A DNA stretch of 15,389 nucleotides, from the NCBI GenBank assembly GCA_040007355.1, contig JBDTVE010000209.1, positions 1 to 15,389 on the forward strand. The letters are read 5' to 3'. The notes beneath the pieces are model-generated. The model was not told where the DNA came from, did no database searches, and saw only the letters and a list, made by a program, of their open reading frames with translations. Position numbers and translations under genes: made by a program. Source of the DNA: JACMLD01 sp040007355 (GTDB taxonomy: Bacteria > Bacteroidota > Bacteroidia > Chitinophagales > Chitinophagaceae). Positions 6,336 to 13,754 of the stretch are shown one piece after another; within the stretch, counting starts at the first letter, position 1, and every line of letters starts with the position of its first letter.

Positions 6336-8019
6336 ATTAAACACCTTACTTGCGCTCACCGCCGGTGCTTCAAAAGAAGAACTGGCGTTGATGCAGGAGC
6401 ATATCGGAAAATTACTGGCCCCTGTTGTAACAGCGCAAACCGCAGCACAGGTTCCCGCGTTGAACAAAGTTACCATTGCTTACGGAACGGAAACGGGCAA
6501 TTCCAAAAGGGTGGCTACGGATTTTGCAGCCCTGGCAAAAAAAGCCGGCATCAACGCAAAACTGGTAAGCCTGGACCAGTACCGGCTAAATGATTTACTA
6601 AAAGAAGAATATTTTTTAACCGTTATCAGCACACAGGGGGAAGGAGAACCACCAGAGGCAGCAAAAAAATTCTATGACCATATTCACCACAACGGCTTTA
6701 AACTGGAAAAACTAAAATACAGTGTACTGGCACTGGGTGATACCTCGTACCCGCTGTTTTGCAAGGCTGGTGAAGACGTGGATGAACAATTGCTGAAACT
6801 GGGTGGCAGTCGTATTGCAGATATACAGAAATGCGATGTGGAATTTGATGACGATGCCAACCTGTGGTTTTCGACCATATTAAAAAAACTGGGCGAAAAC
6901 AAAACCGGGCCCCTGGCTACCGGCACACCGGCAGCGCCCGCAGAAAAAAAGCCCGCCGGCAAAAAAGCCTATACCGGTAGTATACTGGCAAATATCAACC
7001 TGAACGACCGGGGTTCAAATAAGGAGACCTGGCATATCGAGATTGCCGCAGACAATATTGAATATGAATGCGGTGATTCCATTGGCATTGTACCCGAAAA
7101 CGCCACTCCCTTTGTTGAAAAAATACTATCTCTTTCCAGGGGCATCAATGCCGGTAAACAGCTCCAGTACAAAAATGAAACCTTTACCGTTTTTGACCTG
7201 CTAAAGTATAAATTGAACATTTCTCACTTAATCACGGCCGTTATAAAAAGGTATGCAGCCATTGCAGGTGCGGAAATTTCCGAAACAAAGATGGACCTGG
7301 CCGACCTGCTGAAAGCCTACCCGGTAAAAGACGCTGCACAGTTTGAAGAAGTGCTGGCGGTTTTGAACCCCATTGCACCCCGCCTCTACACCCTGGCTTC
7401 ATCGCCTGCGGCCCACAGCGGCGAAGTGCATGTAATAGTGGCCAAAGATGTTTTTACCGCAAACGAAGAAATGAAATACGGTGTATGCTCCGCCTTCCTG
7501 GGCTCCCAAAAGGTTGACAGCCCCTTGAAATTCTTTGTACAAAAAAACAAACGTTTCCGGTTGCCCGCCTCCGATAAAGATATTATCATGATTGGCCCTG
7601 GCACCGGGATTGCACCTTACCGGTCCTTCCTGGCAGAAAGAGACGCCGTAGGCGCTGCTGGCAGGAACTGGTTGTTTTTTGGTGAACAGCATTTTACCAC
7701 TGATTTCCTGTACCAGACAGAAATACAAAATTGGTTTGTAACAGGCGTACTCACAAAAGTAAACCTGGCATTTTCACGCGACCAGCCGGAAAAAATATAT
7801 GTACAACACCGTATGTGGGAGCATGGTGCGGAACTCTATAACTGGATACAATCAGGCGCATATATCTATTTGTGCGGCAAAAAAGATCCCATGAGTGTTG
7901 ATGTGGAGCATACACTGGTTGAGATAATTGAAAAATACGGGGAAAAAACAACAGAAGAAGCAAAAGAATATTTTCTGCAAATGGAAAATGAAGGTAGGTA
8001 CGCAGAAGACGTATATTAG
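6319..8019 (+). CDS. cysJ: NADPH-sulfite reductase flavoprotein subunit
   Basis: A 566-residue diflavin reductase that passes electrons from NADPH through FAD and FMN to the CysI hemoprotein. An N-terminal helical piece is followed by the flavodoxin domain: TIAYGTETGNSKR (about 52-64), STQGEGEPPEAA and LGDTSYPLFCKAGEDVD. A linker rich in Ala, Pro and Lys follows (about 193-215). The FAD/NADPH part has RLYTLASSP, KYGVCSAFLG, IIMIGPGTGIAPYRSFLAER, the NADPH block YIYLCGKKDPMSVDVEHTL and the terminal GRYAEDVY, where the final aromatic residue stacks on FAD. The frame is open back to 6193, inside cobA, but the ATG at 6319 gives the normal N-terminus and a 17-base overlap with cobA. Confidence 0.95.
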   Translation: MLAEHKLNTLLALTAGASKEELALMQEHIGKLLAPVVTAQTAAQVPALNKVTIAYGTETGNSKRVATDFAALAKKAGINAKLVSLDQYRLNDLLKEEYFLTVISTQGEGEPPEAAKKFYDHIHHNGFKLEKLKYSVLALGDTSYPLFCKAGEDVDEQLLKLGGSRIADIQKCDVEFDDDANLWFSTILKKLGENKTGPLATGTPAAPAEKKPAGKKAYTGSILANINLNDRGSNKETWHIEIAADNIEYECGDSIGIVPENATPFVEKILSLSRGINAGKQLQYKNETFTVFDLLKYKLNISHLITAVIKRYAAIAGAEISETKMDLADLLKAYPVKDAAQFEEVLAVLNPIAPRLYTLASSPAAHSGEVHVIVAKDVFTANEEMKYGVCSAFLGSQKVDSPLKFFVQKNKRFRLPASDKDIIMIGPGTGIAPYRSFLAERDAVGAAGRNWLFFGEQHFTTDFLYQTEIQNWFVTGVLTKVNLAFSRDQPEKIYVQHRMWEHGAELYNWIQSGAYIYLCGKKDPMSVDVEHTLVEIIEKYGEKTTEEAKEYFLQMENEGRYAEDVY

Positions 8020-8071
8020 AATGCAGCAGTGAAAAATGGGACGGTTATTTGAAAAACTTGATACGAAGAAC

Positions 8072-9748
8072 ATGACAGAACAAACTAATTTATCAGGCAC
8101 CGAGAAAGTAAAACAGGCCAGCGATGCGCTGCGCGGTGAGCTCAGCAGCAGCCTGAAAGATGAGATAACCGGCGCCATCCGCGAAGCGGACCAGTCGCTG
8201 GTTAAATTTCACGGTATGTATCAGCAGGATGATCGCGACAGAAGAGAGGAAAGGGCTGAAAAAAAACTTGACCGCCTGTATACTTTTATGATTCGGTTGC
8301 GCCTGCCCGGTGGTTTGCTGACGGCCCGGCAATGGCTGACCCTCTATAATGTGGCTGGTGAGAATACAACCGGTGTTATTAAAATTACGACCCGGCAGAC
8401 CATCCAGTTACACGGTATTTTAAAGGCAAAAATAAAACCCACCATTGCTGCGTTTAACCAAGTAAAGCTGGATTCTATTGCCGCCTGCGGCGATGTAAAC
8501 AGGAATGTTATTTGCAGCGCCCATCCCAACCAGTCGCCTATACACGAAGAGATTTTTGCCTATGCAGACCGGATTAGTAACAGGATGCTGCCTAAAACAA
8601 AGGCCTATTACGAGGTATGGCTGGACCAGGACAAAATAACTGATAAAAAAGACGAAGAAGATCCTTTGTACCAGGACCGATACCTGCCTCGCAAATTCAA
8701 AGTGGCCCTTGTTATACCACCCAATAATGATGTAGACGTATTTACCAATGATCTGGGCCTGATTGCCATTATTGAAAACAATGAGCTGAAAGGCTTTAAT
8801 GTTGCAGTTGGCGGTGGCATGGGCGCCACGCACGGCAACCCCGCCACCTATCCCCGGCTTGGCACCGTACTGGGCTTTGTGGAAAAGGGAGAGCCCACCA
8901 TGCAGCTTATATATGAAGTGGCTACCGTGCAAAGAGATTATGGCAACCGTAGCGACCGGAAACTAGCCCGGTTGAAATATACCATTGACAAATACGGCAC
9001 CGACTGGTATCGCGAAGAAGTGGAAAGACGCATGGGTTTTAAAATGGAAGAGGCGCGCCCCTTTCATTTTACAGAGCGCCGCGATTATTTTGGCTGGCAG
9101 CAAAACCACCAGGGCCGCTGGTATTATACTGCCTATGTGGAGAGCGGCCGTATTACCGACTCTACCCAACAGGCCATTAAAACAGCTTTACAGGAAGTGG
9201 CTAAAACCGGCAAAACTAATTTCCGTTTCACCACCAACCAAAATGTGATCATCAGCGATGTGGCGCCAGCCGACAAAGACGCCATCCACGCAATACTTGA
9301 GCAATTCAATGTAATTACCAATACCGAGAACGCTACCCTGATACGCAAAAATTCACTGGCCTGTGTAGCATTGCCCACCTGCGGGCTGGCCATGGCAGAA
9401 GCCCAGCGGTATATGCCCGTATTAACCTCCAAAATAGAATGCCTGCTTGATAAATATGGCCTGGCGAATGAAGATATTATTATGCGCATGACCGGCTGTC
9501 CAAATGGATGTGCACGCCCAGCCGCCGCCGAGCTCAGCTTTGTAGGCACAGCTGCAGGCAGGTATAACCTGCAATTGGGTGGTGACCGGGTAGGCATGCG
9601 TCTAAATAAAAACTACCGCGAAAACCTTGACGAAACAGCCATTCTTACCGAATTGGATGGGCTGTTCGGTAGTTTTGCGAAAGAAAGAATCCCCGGTGAA
9701 ACATTTGGCGACTTTACGCTTAGAACCGTGCTGGCAACAACTGTCTGA
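8072..9748 (+). CDS. cysI: Sulfite reductase hemoprotein subunit
   Basis: A 558-residue siroheme and [4Fe-4S] enzyme reducing sulfite to sulfide. The N-terminus reads like other CysI proteins (ITGAIREADQSLVKFHGMYQQDDRDRR). The cluster and siroheme ligands are Cys431 and Cys437 (CVALPTC) and Cys476 and Cys480 (TGCPNGCARP), the CX5C...CX3C arrangement of CysI. Arg/Lys siroheme-site segments such as RLPGGLLTARQW and TRQTIQLHGI are present. The start is placed at 8072; an in-frame ATG at 8036 would add 12 residues without family support. The gap to cysJ is 52 bases. Pairing with cysJ indicates NADPH rather than ferredoxin as donor. It is the last gene of the operon, and no clear intrinsic terminator follows. 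Confidence 0.95.
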   Translation: MTEQTNLSGTEKVKQASDALRGELSSSLKDEITGAIREADQSLVKFHGMYQQDDRDRREERAEKKLDRLYTFMIRLRLPGGLLTARQWLTLYNVAGENTTGVIKITTRQTIQLHGILKAKIKPTIAAFNQVKLDSIAACGDVNRNVICSAHPNQSPIHEEIFAYADRISNRMLPKTKAYYEVWLDQDKITDKKDEEDPLYQDRYLPRKFKVALVIPPNNDVDVFTNDLGLIAIIENNELKGFNVAVGGGMGATHGNPATYPRLGTVLGFVEKGEPTMQLIYEVATVQRDYGNRSDRKLARLKYTIDKYGTDWYREEVERRMGFKMEEARPFHFTERRDYFGWQQNHQGRWYYTAYVESGRITDSTQQAIKTALQEVAKTGKTNFRFTTNQNVIISDVAPADKDAIHAILEQFNVITNTENATLIRKNSLACVALPTCGLAMAEAQRYMPVLTSKIECLLDKYGLANEDIIMRMTGCPNGCARPAAAELSFVGTAAGRYNLQLGGDRVGMRLNKNYRENLDETAILTELDGLFGSFAKERIPGETFGDFTLRTVLATTV

Positions 9749-9788
9749 TGCCACCCCTATTATTTTACCACCAATATCCTCTACCAGG

Positions 9789-9829
9789 CTCTTTTAAAAA
9801 AACGTTTTATTAGTCTACTAAAAGAGTAG
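9789..9829. promoter_or_regulatory. Operator-like inverted repeats before the fusion gene
   Basis: TCTACT-aaaag-AGTAGA (9814-9830) is a clean dyad whose core CTAC-N7-GTAG (9815-9829) matches the one before the cys operon. It overlaps a second inverted repeat, CTCTTTTA (9789-9796) / TAAAAGAG (9819-9826). A 7/8 match to the -7 element, TACTTTTA, lies ten bases further on (9839-9846), so the dyad sits in the -33 region, where a regulator could act. Shared control with cysH is inferred. Confidence 0.45.
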
Positions 9830-9854
9830 AGAATACATTACTTTTACGCGCGGG

Positions 9855-9869
9855 TAACCGCGGCGGTTA
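9855..9869 (+). promoter_or_regulatory. GC-rich hairpin in the 5' untranslated region
   Basis: TAACCG-CGG-CGGTTA forms a 6-base-pair stem ending 11 bases before the ATG at 9881. It would lie in the untranslated leader if transcription starts after the TACTTTTA element. It may affect translation or bind a protein; no role is shown. Confidence 0.3.
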
Positions 9870-9880
9870 ATAAAATAGGT

Positions 9881-11458
9881 ATGAGTAATAACCAGGTTCC
9901 AGATACAGTAGCGATTCCGGCAGCAGCCCTGGCAAGCAAAAATCACCTGTTCCCCATATTTTTAAAAATAGAGGAATTGCAACTGCTGCTGGTAGGCGGC
10001 GGCCATGTAGGCCTTGAAAAATTAAATGCCATCCTGCAAAACGCACCCGGCACCTCCGTCTGTGTAGTGGCTATTGAAATAAACAACGAAATAAAATTAC
10101 TGGCAGCCACTCATCCTGGTGTTGTGCTGAATGAAAGAGCTTTTCGCGACAACGACCTGGAAAACAAGGAAGTAGTGATTGTGGCCGTGAACGATAGGGC
10201 CGTTAGCCACCATGTTCGCATGCTTGCCAAAGAAAAAAAGCTACTCGTAAATGTAGCAGATACGCCGGACCAGTGCGATTTCTATCTTGGATCCATTGTC
10301 CAAAAAGGTAATTTAAAGATCGCCATCTCCACAAACGGTAAATCACCTACCATTGCCAAAAGAATGCGGGAGCAGTTAAATGAATTGATCCCCGATGAGA
10401 TAGAAGGCGTGCTGGACAATATGCACCGGATACGACAGGAATTGAAAGGAGATTTTTCGGAAAAGGTAAAACAGCTGGATGATCTGACCAAAGTACTGGC
10501 GGCCAAACAGATTACGCTGGATGCTATTACCAAACCGGAACAAAAAAAATGGACAGCGATCGTAAAATGGTGCATACTGGCTTTTGTAGTGATGCTGATT
10601 GGACACGCGATATTGTCGCTGGTGCCTTTTCATAAAATACTGTCCGGCGTGGAAGAGATTCCTAATTACATGAATGTCCGTTTATTTGGAATGATGCTTA
10701 TCACCGGATTCCTGGCGCAGATGGTGGATGGCTCCATGGGCATGGGTTATGGAACCATTTCTACCGTTTTCCTGCTGGCCCTTGGCATACCGCCTGCCAT
10801 TGTGAGCAGCCGGGTACATTCTGCTCGGGTTTTTTCCAGTGGGGCATCGGGTTATACCCATCACCGCTTTGGCAATATCAATAAAAAACTTTTCCGGGCA
10901 CTGGTCATACCCGGAATTATTGGCGCCGTTTCCGGTGCAACCCTGGCTTATTTCGGACAGGAATATGCCAAATGGCTGCGCATACCACTTAGCTTTTATA
11001 CCATTTACCTGGGATACTATATTATTAAAAAGGCCTTCATAAGAAAACAAACAGAAAATAAGTTAAAACACGCGGGCTGGCTGGCCATCATTGGCGGGTT
11101 TACAGATGCTTTTGCCGGAGGCGGCTGGGGTTCCCTGGTTACCGGCACCCTGCTGGCCAAGCGAAAGAATCCCCGCTATGTTATTGGTTCTGTTTGCCTG
11201 GCGGAATTCTTTGTGGTGTTTGCCAGTTCCATTACATTTTTTATTTTTCTGAAACATATACCGCTGATAGATGTGGCAGGACTGATCATCGGTGGTTTGC
11301 TGGCAGCGCCCATTGCTGCCAGGCTGGTGGGCCTGTTGCCCATGAAGACCATGTTCCTTTCAGTGGGAACACTGGTAATTTTAACCAGCATGTTTACCCT
11401 CTGGAAAGCCATTGTAAACCTGCTGCCCATGGTACACCAGCTAACTGGCCTCTGGTAA
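9881..11458 (+). CDS. Fusion: siroheme synthase (CysG-B type) and TauE/SafE transporter
   Basis: A 525-residue single frame with two parts. Residues 20-220 are precorrin-2 dehydrogenase/sirohydrochlorin ferrochelatase: HLFPIFLKIEELQLLLVGGG (22-41, NAD fold with GGGHVG), NVADTPDQCDFYLGSIV (124-140) and IAISTNGKSPTIAKRMRE (148-164), which keep the Asp and Ser of the CysG active region. A charged helical linker follows (about 175-222). Residues 225-525 form a TSUP (TauE/SafE) membrane protein of about eight or nine helices, with the two family repeats GFLAQMVDGSMGMGYG (276-291) and GGFTDAFAGGGWGSLVTG (405-422). The first part completes siroheme for CysI; the second probably carries sulfate, sulfite or another sulfur anion. 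It has its own likely promoter, 132 bases after cysI. I recall such fusions in Bacteroidota genomes but no experimental work on one. Confidence 0.93.
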   Translation: MSNNQVPDTVAIPAAALASKNHLFPIFLKIEELQLLLVGGGHVGLEKLNAILQNAPGTSVCVVAIEINNEIKLLAATHPGVVLNERAFRDNDLENKEVVIVAVNDRAVSHHVRMLAKEKKLLVNVADTPDQCDFYLGSIVQKGNLKIAISTNGKSPTIAKRMREQLNELIPDEIEGVLDNMHRIRQELKGDFSEKVKQLDDLTKVLAAKQITLDAITKPEQKKWTAIVKWCILAFVVMLIGHAILSLVPFHKILSGVEEIPNYMNVRLFGMMLITGFLAQMVDGSMGMGYGTISTVFLLALGIPPAIVSSRVHSARVFSSGASGYTHHRFGNINKKLFRALVIPGIIGAVSGATLAYFGQEYAKWLRIPLSFYTIYLGYYIIKKAFIRKQTENKLKHAGWLAIIGGFTDAFAGGGWGSLVTGTLLAKRKNPRYVIGSVCLAEFFVVFASSITFFIFLKHIPLIDVAGLIIGGLLAAPIAARLVGLLPMKTMFLSVGTLVILTSMFTLWKAIVNLLPMVHQLTGLW

Positions 11459-11505
11459 AAATCTATATCCTACTAATACGATACGGCAAACGCGGTCTAC
11501 CTGTT

Positions 11506-11796
11506 TTATTTAATTGCTACTCGACCCATAAAAGGATCCGTATAACTGGCCTTCCCTGTTTCCACATGGCTTGCAAATCTTTGCTCAAAAGACTGGTTAC
11601 CGGTAATGCTTACACTAAAATCGTACCAGCCAAAGCTATGCGAAAGATCAAGCAATAGGGAACTCCGTAGTTTTTCTCCGTTACCGACCTTCAGCAGGAG
11701 TTCGTGATGGCCGTTGTCATAGGCATGATCGGGAATTTCAATGGCAGCCGGTTGACCACTGCCGGTTTGCTCTACAGAAATGGCCAGTTGACCGGT
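11506..11796 (-). pseudogene. C-terminal fragment of a phosphocholine-type phospholipase C
   Basis: The minus frame from 11796 to the TAA at 11506-11508 gives 96 residues with no start codon; a TGA precedes it at 11797-11799. The end is diagnostic: SHSFGWYDFSVSI, then SFEQRFASHVETGKASYTDPFMGR. This fits the C-terminal domain (DUF756 type) of bacterial phosphocholine-specific phospholipases C, as in the GWYD.....F.RRFAGHVETG..S.SDP.MG pattern I recall. The catalytic phosphoesterase part, several hundred residues long, is missing. The fragment is cut off by the terminator of the neighbouring ABC-F gene at 11818-11849. Codon content still looks coding, so the loss may be recent. It lies tail-to-tail with the fusion gene and has no visible promoter. 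Confidence 0.7.
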
Positions 11797-11817
11797 TCAT
11801 CGTATGCAGGCCATCAA

Positions 11818-11849
11818 AAAAAAATCTCACCGTTGGGTAAGATTTTTTT
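11818..11849. terminator. Bidirectional rho-independent terminator
   Basis: A 14-pair stem with one C-A mismatch and a GTTG tetraloop (11832-11835): seven A, TCT, C, ACC on one side; GGT, A, AGA, seven T on the other. Read on the minus strand it ends in nine T, right after the ABC-F stop codon at 11872. Read on the plus strand it ends in seven T and can stop transcripts from the fusion gene. Confidence 0.85.
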
Positions 11850-11871
11850 GAGTATTCCTGTTATGATAGAT

Positions 11872-13497
11872 TTACGTATACATGTCTTCTTTCAGTTGTC
11901 TTACCCGGTCGTCTGCCAGGTATTCGTCAAAAGTGGTTAACCGGTCGATAATGCCTTTGGGTGTAAGTTCAATGATCCGGTTGGCAACCGTTTGCATAAA
12001 GGTGTGGTCATGACTTGTCAGCAACACTATGCCTTTGAATTCCGTTATGTTTTCATTAAAGCTTTGGATGCTTTCCAAGTCAAGGTGGTTGGTTGGCTGA
12101 TCAAGAATAACTACATTGGGATTTTGCAGCATCATCCGGCTGAGCATGCAACGTACTTTTTCTCCACCGCTTAATACGCCTGTTTTCTTTAGCACATCAT
12201 CGCCGCTAAACAGCATCTTTCCCAAAAAACCGCGGAGAAAGGGTTCATCAGCATCCGTTACATGCGGCGGCACAAACTGGCGCAACCAGTCCATCAGGCT
12301 CATATTGTTCTGAAAATATTGGCTGTTCTCTACGGGCAGGTAGGCATTGGTAACGGTGGTCCCCCATTCATATTTACCCCCATCGGCCTTTACTTCACCG
12401 TTGATGATATTAAAAAAGGCGGTTACTGCCAGCGGGTCTCTGCTCAATACCGCAATTTTATCACCTTTGTTTACCGTAAAATTTACATCACTAAACAGCA
12501 CGCGTCCGTCAACCGATTTCTTCAGTTTCTCAATATTCAGTATCTGATTGCCTACTTCACGAAGGGGCTGAAAAATAATACCCGGGTATTTACGGTTGCT
12601 GGGTTCTATTTCCTCGATAGTTAGTTTTTCCAGTGCCTTTTTACGGGAGGTGGCCTGTTTGCTTTTGGATGCATTGGCGCTAAAACGGGCGATAAAGTCT
12701 ATCAGCGCCTGTCTTTTCTCCTCTGTTTTTTTATTCTTATCGCCCATCTGACGTGCCATCAATTGCGATGAGCCATACCAGAAAGTATAATTACCGGTGA
12801 ACACCTTTATTTTTTGTCTGTCTACATCGGCTACATGGGTACAAACAGAATCCAGGAAGTGGCGGTCGTGACTAACCACCAGTACAATATTCTCATAATC
12901 CGCCAGGAAATTCTCCAGCCAGCCGATGGTTTCAATATCGAGTCCGTTGGTAGGCTCATCCAGTAATAAGATATCGGGATTGCCAAAAAGCGACTGAGCC
13001 AGCAATACACGCAGCTTCAGGTTACCGGGGATGTCTTTCATCAATACCTGGTGAAAGGCCTCCACTACACCCAGCTCACTCAGCAGGGTGGCCGCATCGC
13101 TGTCGGCCGTGTATCCGCCCATTTCGCCAAATTCCCCTTCCAGTTCGGCGGCTTTCATGCCATCTTCCTCGGTAAAATCCGCCAGCGCATAAATCTTCTC
13201 CCGCTCCTGCATGATTTTCCAGAGCCTAGAATGACCCATCATCACCGTATTCAGTACGGTATAGTCGTCAAATTCAAACTGGTTCTGTTTCAGCACCGCC
13301 AACCGCTCGCCGGGTGAAATTTCCACGGTACCCTTGTTGGGTTCGATGTCGCCGCTTAGTATTTTGAGAAATGTACTTTTGCCGGCACCATTGGCGCCAA
13401 TGACACCGTAACAGTTACCTTTTATAAAGTTGATATTTACCTCGTCAAACAAAACCCGTTTACCATATGCCAGGGTTATATTTCTTGCACTAATCAT
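11872..13497 (-). CDS. ABC-F family ATPase, YbiT-like, one degenerate ATP site
   Basis: A 541-residue soluble protein with two ABC ATPase domains and no membrane segments, of the ribosome-associated ABC-F class. Domain 1 has Walker A GANGAGKST (34-42), Walker B LLLDEPTNGLD (177-187) and the His switch VSHDRHF, but PGNLKLR (157-163) in place of the LSGGQ signature, as in E. coli YbiT. The charged linker is at about 245-300. Domain 2 has a normal signature LSGGE (442-446) but no Walker A: LSRDPLAVTAFF (351-362) lacks the Gly/Lys loop, and the catalytic Glu is Gln467 in ILDQPTNHLD. So one composite site is complete and the other is lost. Likely roles are translation factor or ribosome protection, not transport. 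A good terminator follows; a consensus -7 element lies before it. Confidence 0.93.
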   Translation of the reverse strand: MISARNITLAYGKRVLFDEVNINFIKGNCYGVIGANGAGKSTFLKILSGDIEPNKGTVEISPGERLAVLKQNQFEFDDYTVLNTVMMGHSRLWKIMQEREKIYALADFTEEDGMKAAELEGEFGEMGGYTADSDAATLLSELGVVEAFHQVLMKDIPGNLKLRVLLAQSLFGNPDILLLDEPTNGLDIETIGWLENFLADYENIVLVVSHDRHFLDSVCTHVADVDRQKIKVFTGNYTFWYGSSQLMARQMGDKNKKTEEKRQALIDFIARFSANASKSKQATSRKKALEKLTIEEIEPSNRKYPGIIFQPLREVGNQILNIEKLKKSVDGRVLFSDVNFTVNKGDKIAVLSRDPLAVTAFFNIINGEVKADGGKYEWGTTVTNAYLPVENSQYFQNNMSLMDWLRQFVPPHVTDADEPFLRGFLGKMLFSGDDVLKKTGVLSGGEKVRCMLSRMMLQNPNVVILDQPTNHLDLESIQSFNENITEFKGIVLLTSHDHTFMQTVANRIIELTPKGIIDRLTTFDEYLADDRVRQLKEDMYT

Positions 13498-13523
13498 TAT
13501 TATTCCTGCTTTTTTTGAAGCCG

Positions 13524-13531
13524 CAAAGGTA
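13524..13531 (-). promoter_or_regulatory. -7 promoter element of the ABC-F gene
   Basis: On the minus strand the bases read TACCTTTG, a full match to the Bacteroidota sigma-A -7 consensus TAnnTTTG. It lies 26 bases before the ATG at 13497, giving a short untranslated leader. The upstream -33 region is an AT-rich repeat with no clear TTG. Confidence 0.5.
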
Positions 13532-13532
13532 A

Positions 13533-13752
13533 GTATTTAGTATTTAGTATATAGATGTTAGTGTTTAGACTTCCAACAGGGGCTATTTTATGAATACTAT
13601 CATCGGTGAGCTTAAATAATAATAATCTTAGTACTAAATACCCGATTAAATAACCTGTTTGGAGAAAAAAAATTCCTGCTGGCAAACGCCGGCAGGAATT
13701 TTTTTATAAATACTATGTACACCTATCTAAACAGTAAGATCTAAATACTAAA
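13533..13752. repeat. Scattered TATTTAGTA repeats, direct and inverted
   Basis: TATTTAGTA occurs twice in tandem with a two-base overlap (13534-13549). The reverse form TACTAAATA is at 13632-13640, and CTAAATACTAAA is at 13741-13752, the complement of the tandem copy. The copies frame the gene-free gap between the ABC-F and groEL genes. This gap holds no gene apart from the groEL terminator. The role is not known. Confidence 0.5.
13666..13705. terminator. Rho-independent terminator of groEL
   Basis: A near-perfect 18-pair stem: seven A, TTCCTGCTGGC, loop AAAC (13684-13687), GCCGGCAGGAA, seven T, with a single G-T pair. Read on the minus strand it is a GC-rich hairpin followed by eight T, about 50 bases after the groEL stop. 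The A/T flanks make it work in both directions. Confidence 0.9.
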
Positions 13753-13754
13753 CC

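Noticed and set aside
8036..8071. Upstream ATG for CysI
   Set aside because: Twelve extra residues have no family counterpart; the ATG at 8072 is followed directly by a normal N-terminus.
9133..9597. Long minus-strand frame antisense to cysI
   Set aside because: A shadow of the conserved cysI codons; no motif and no promoter of its own.
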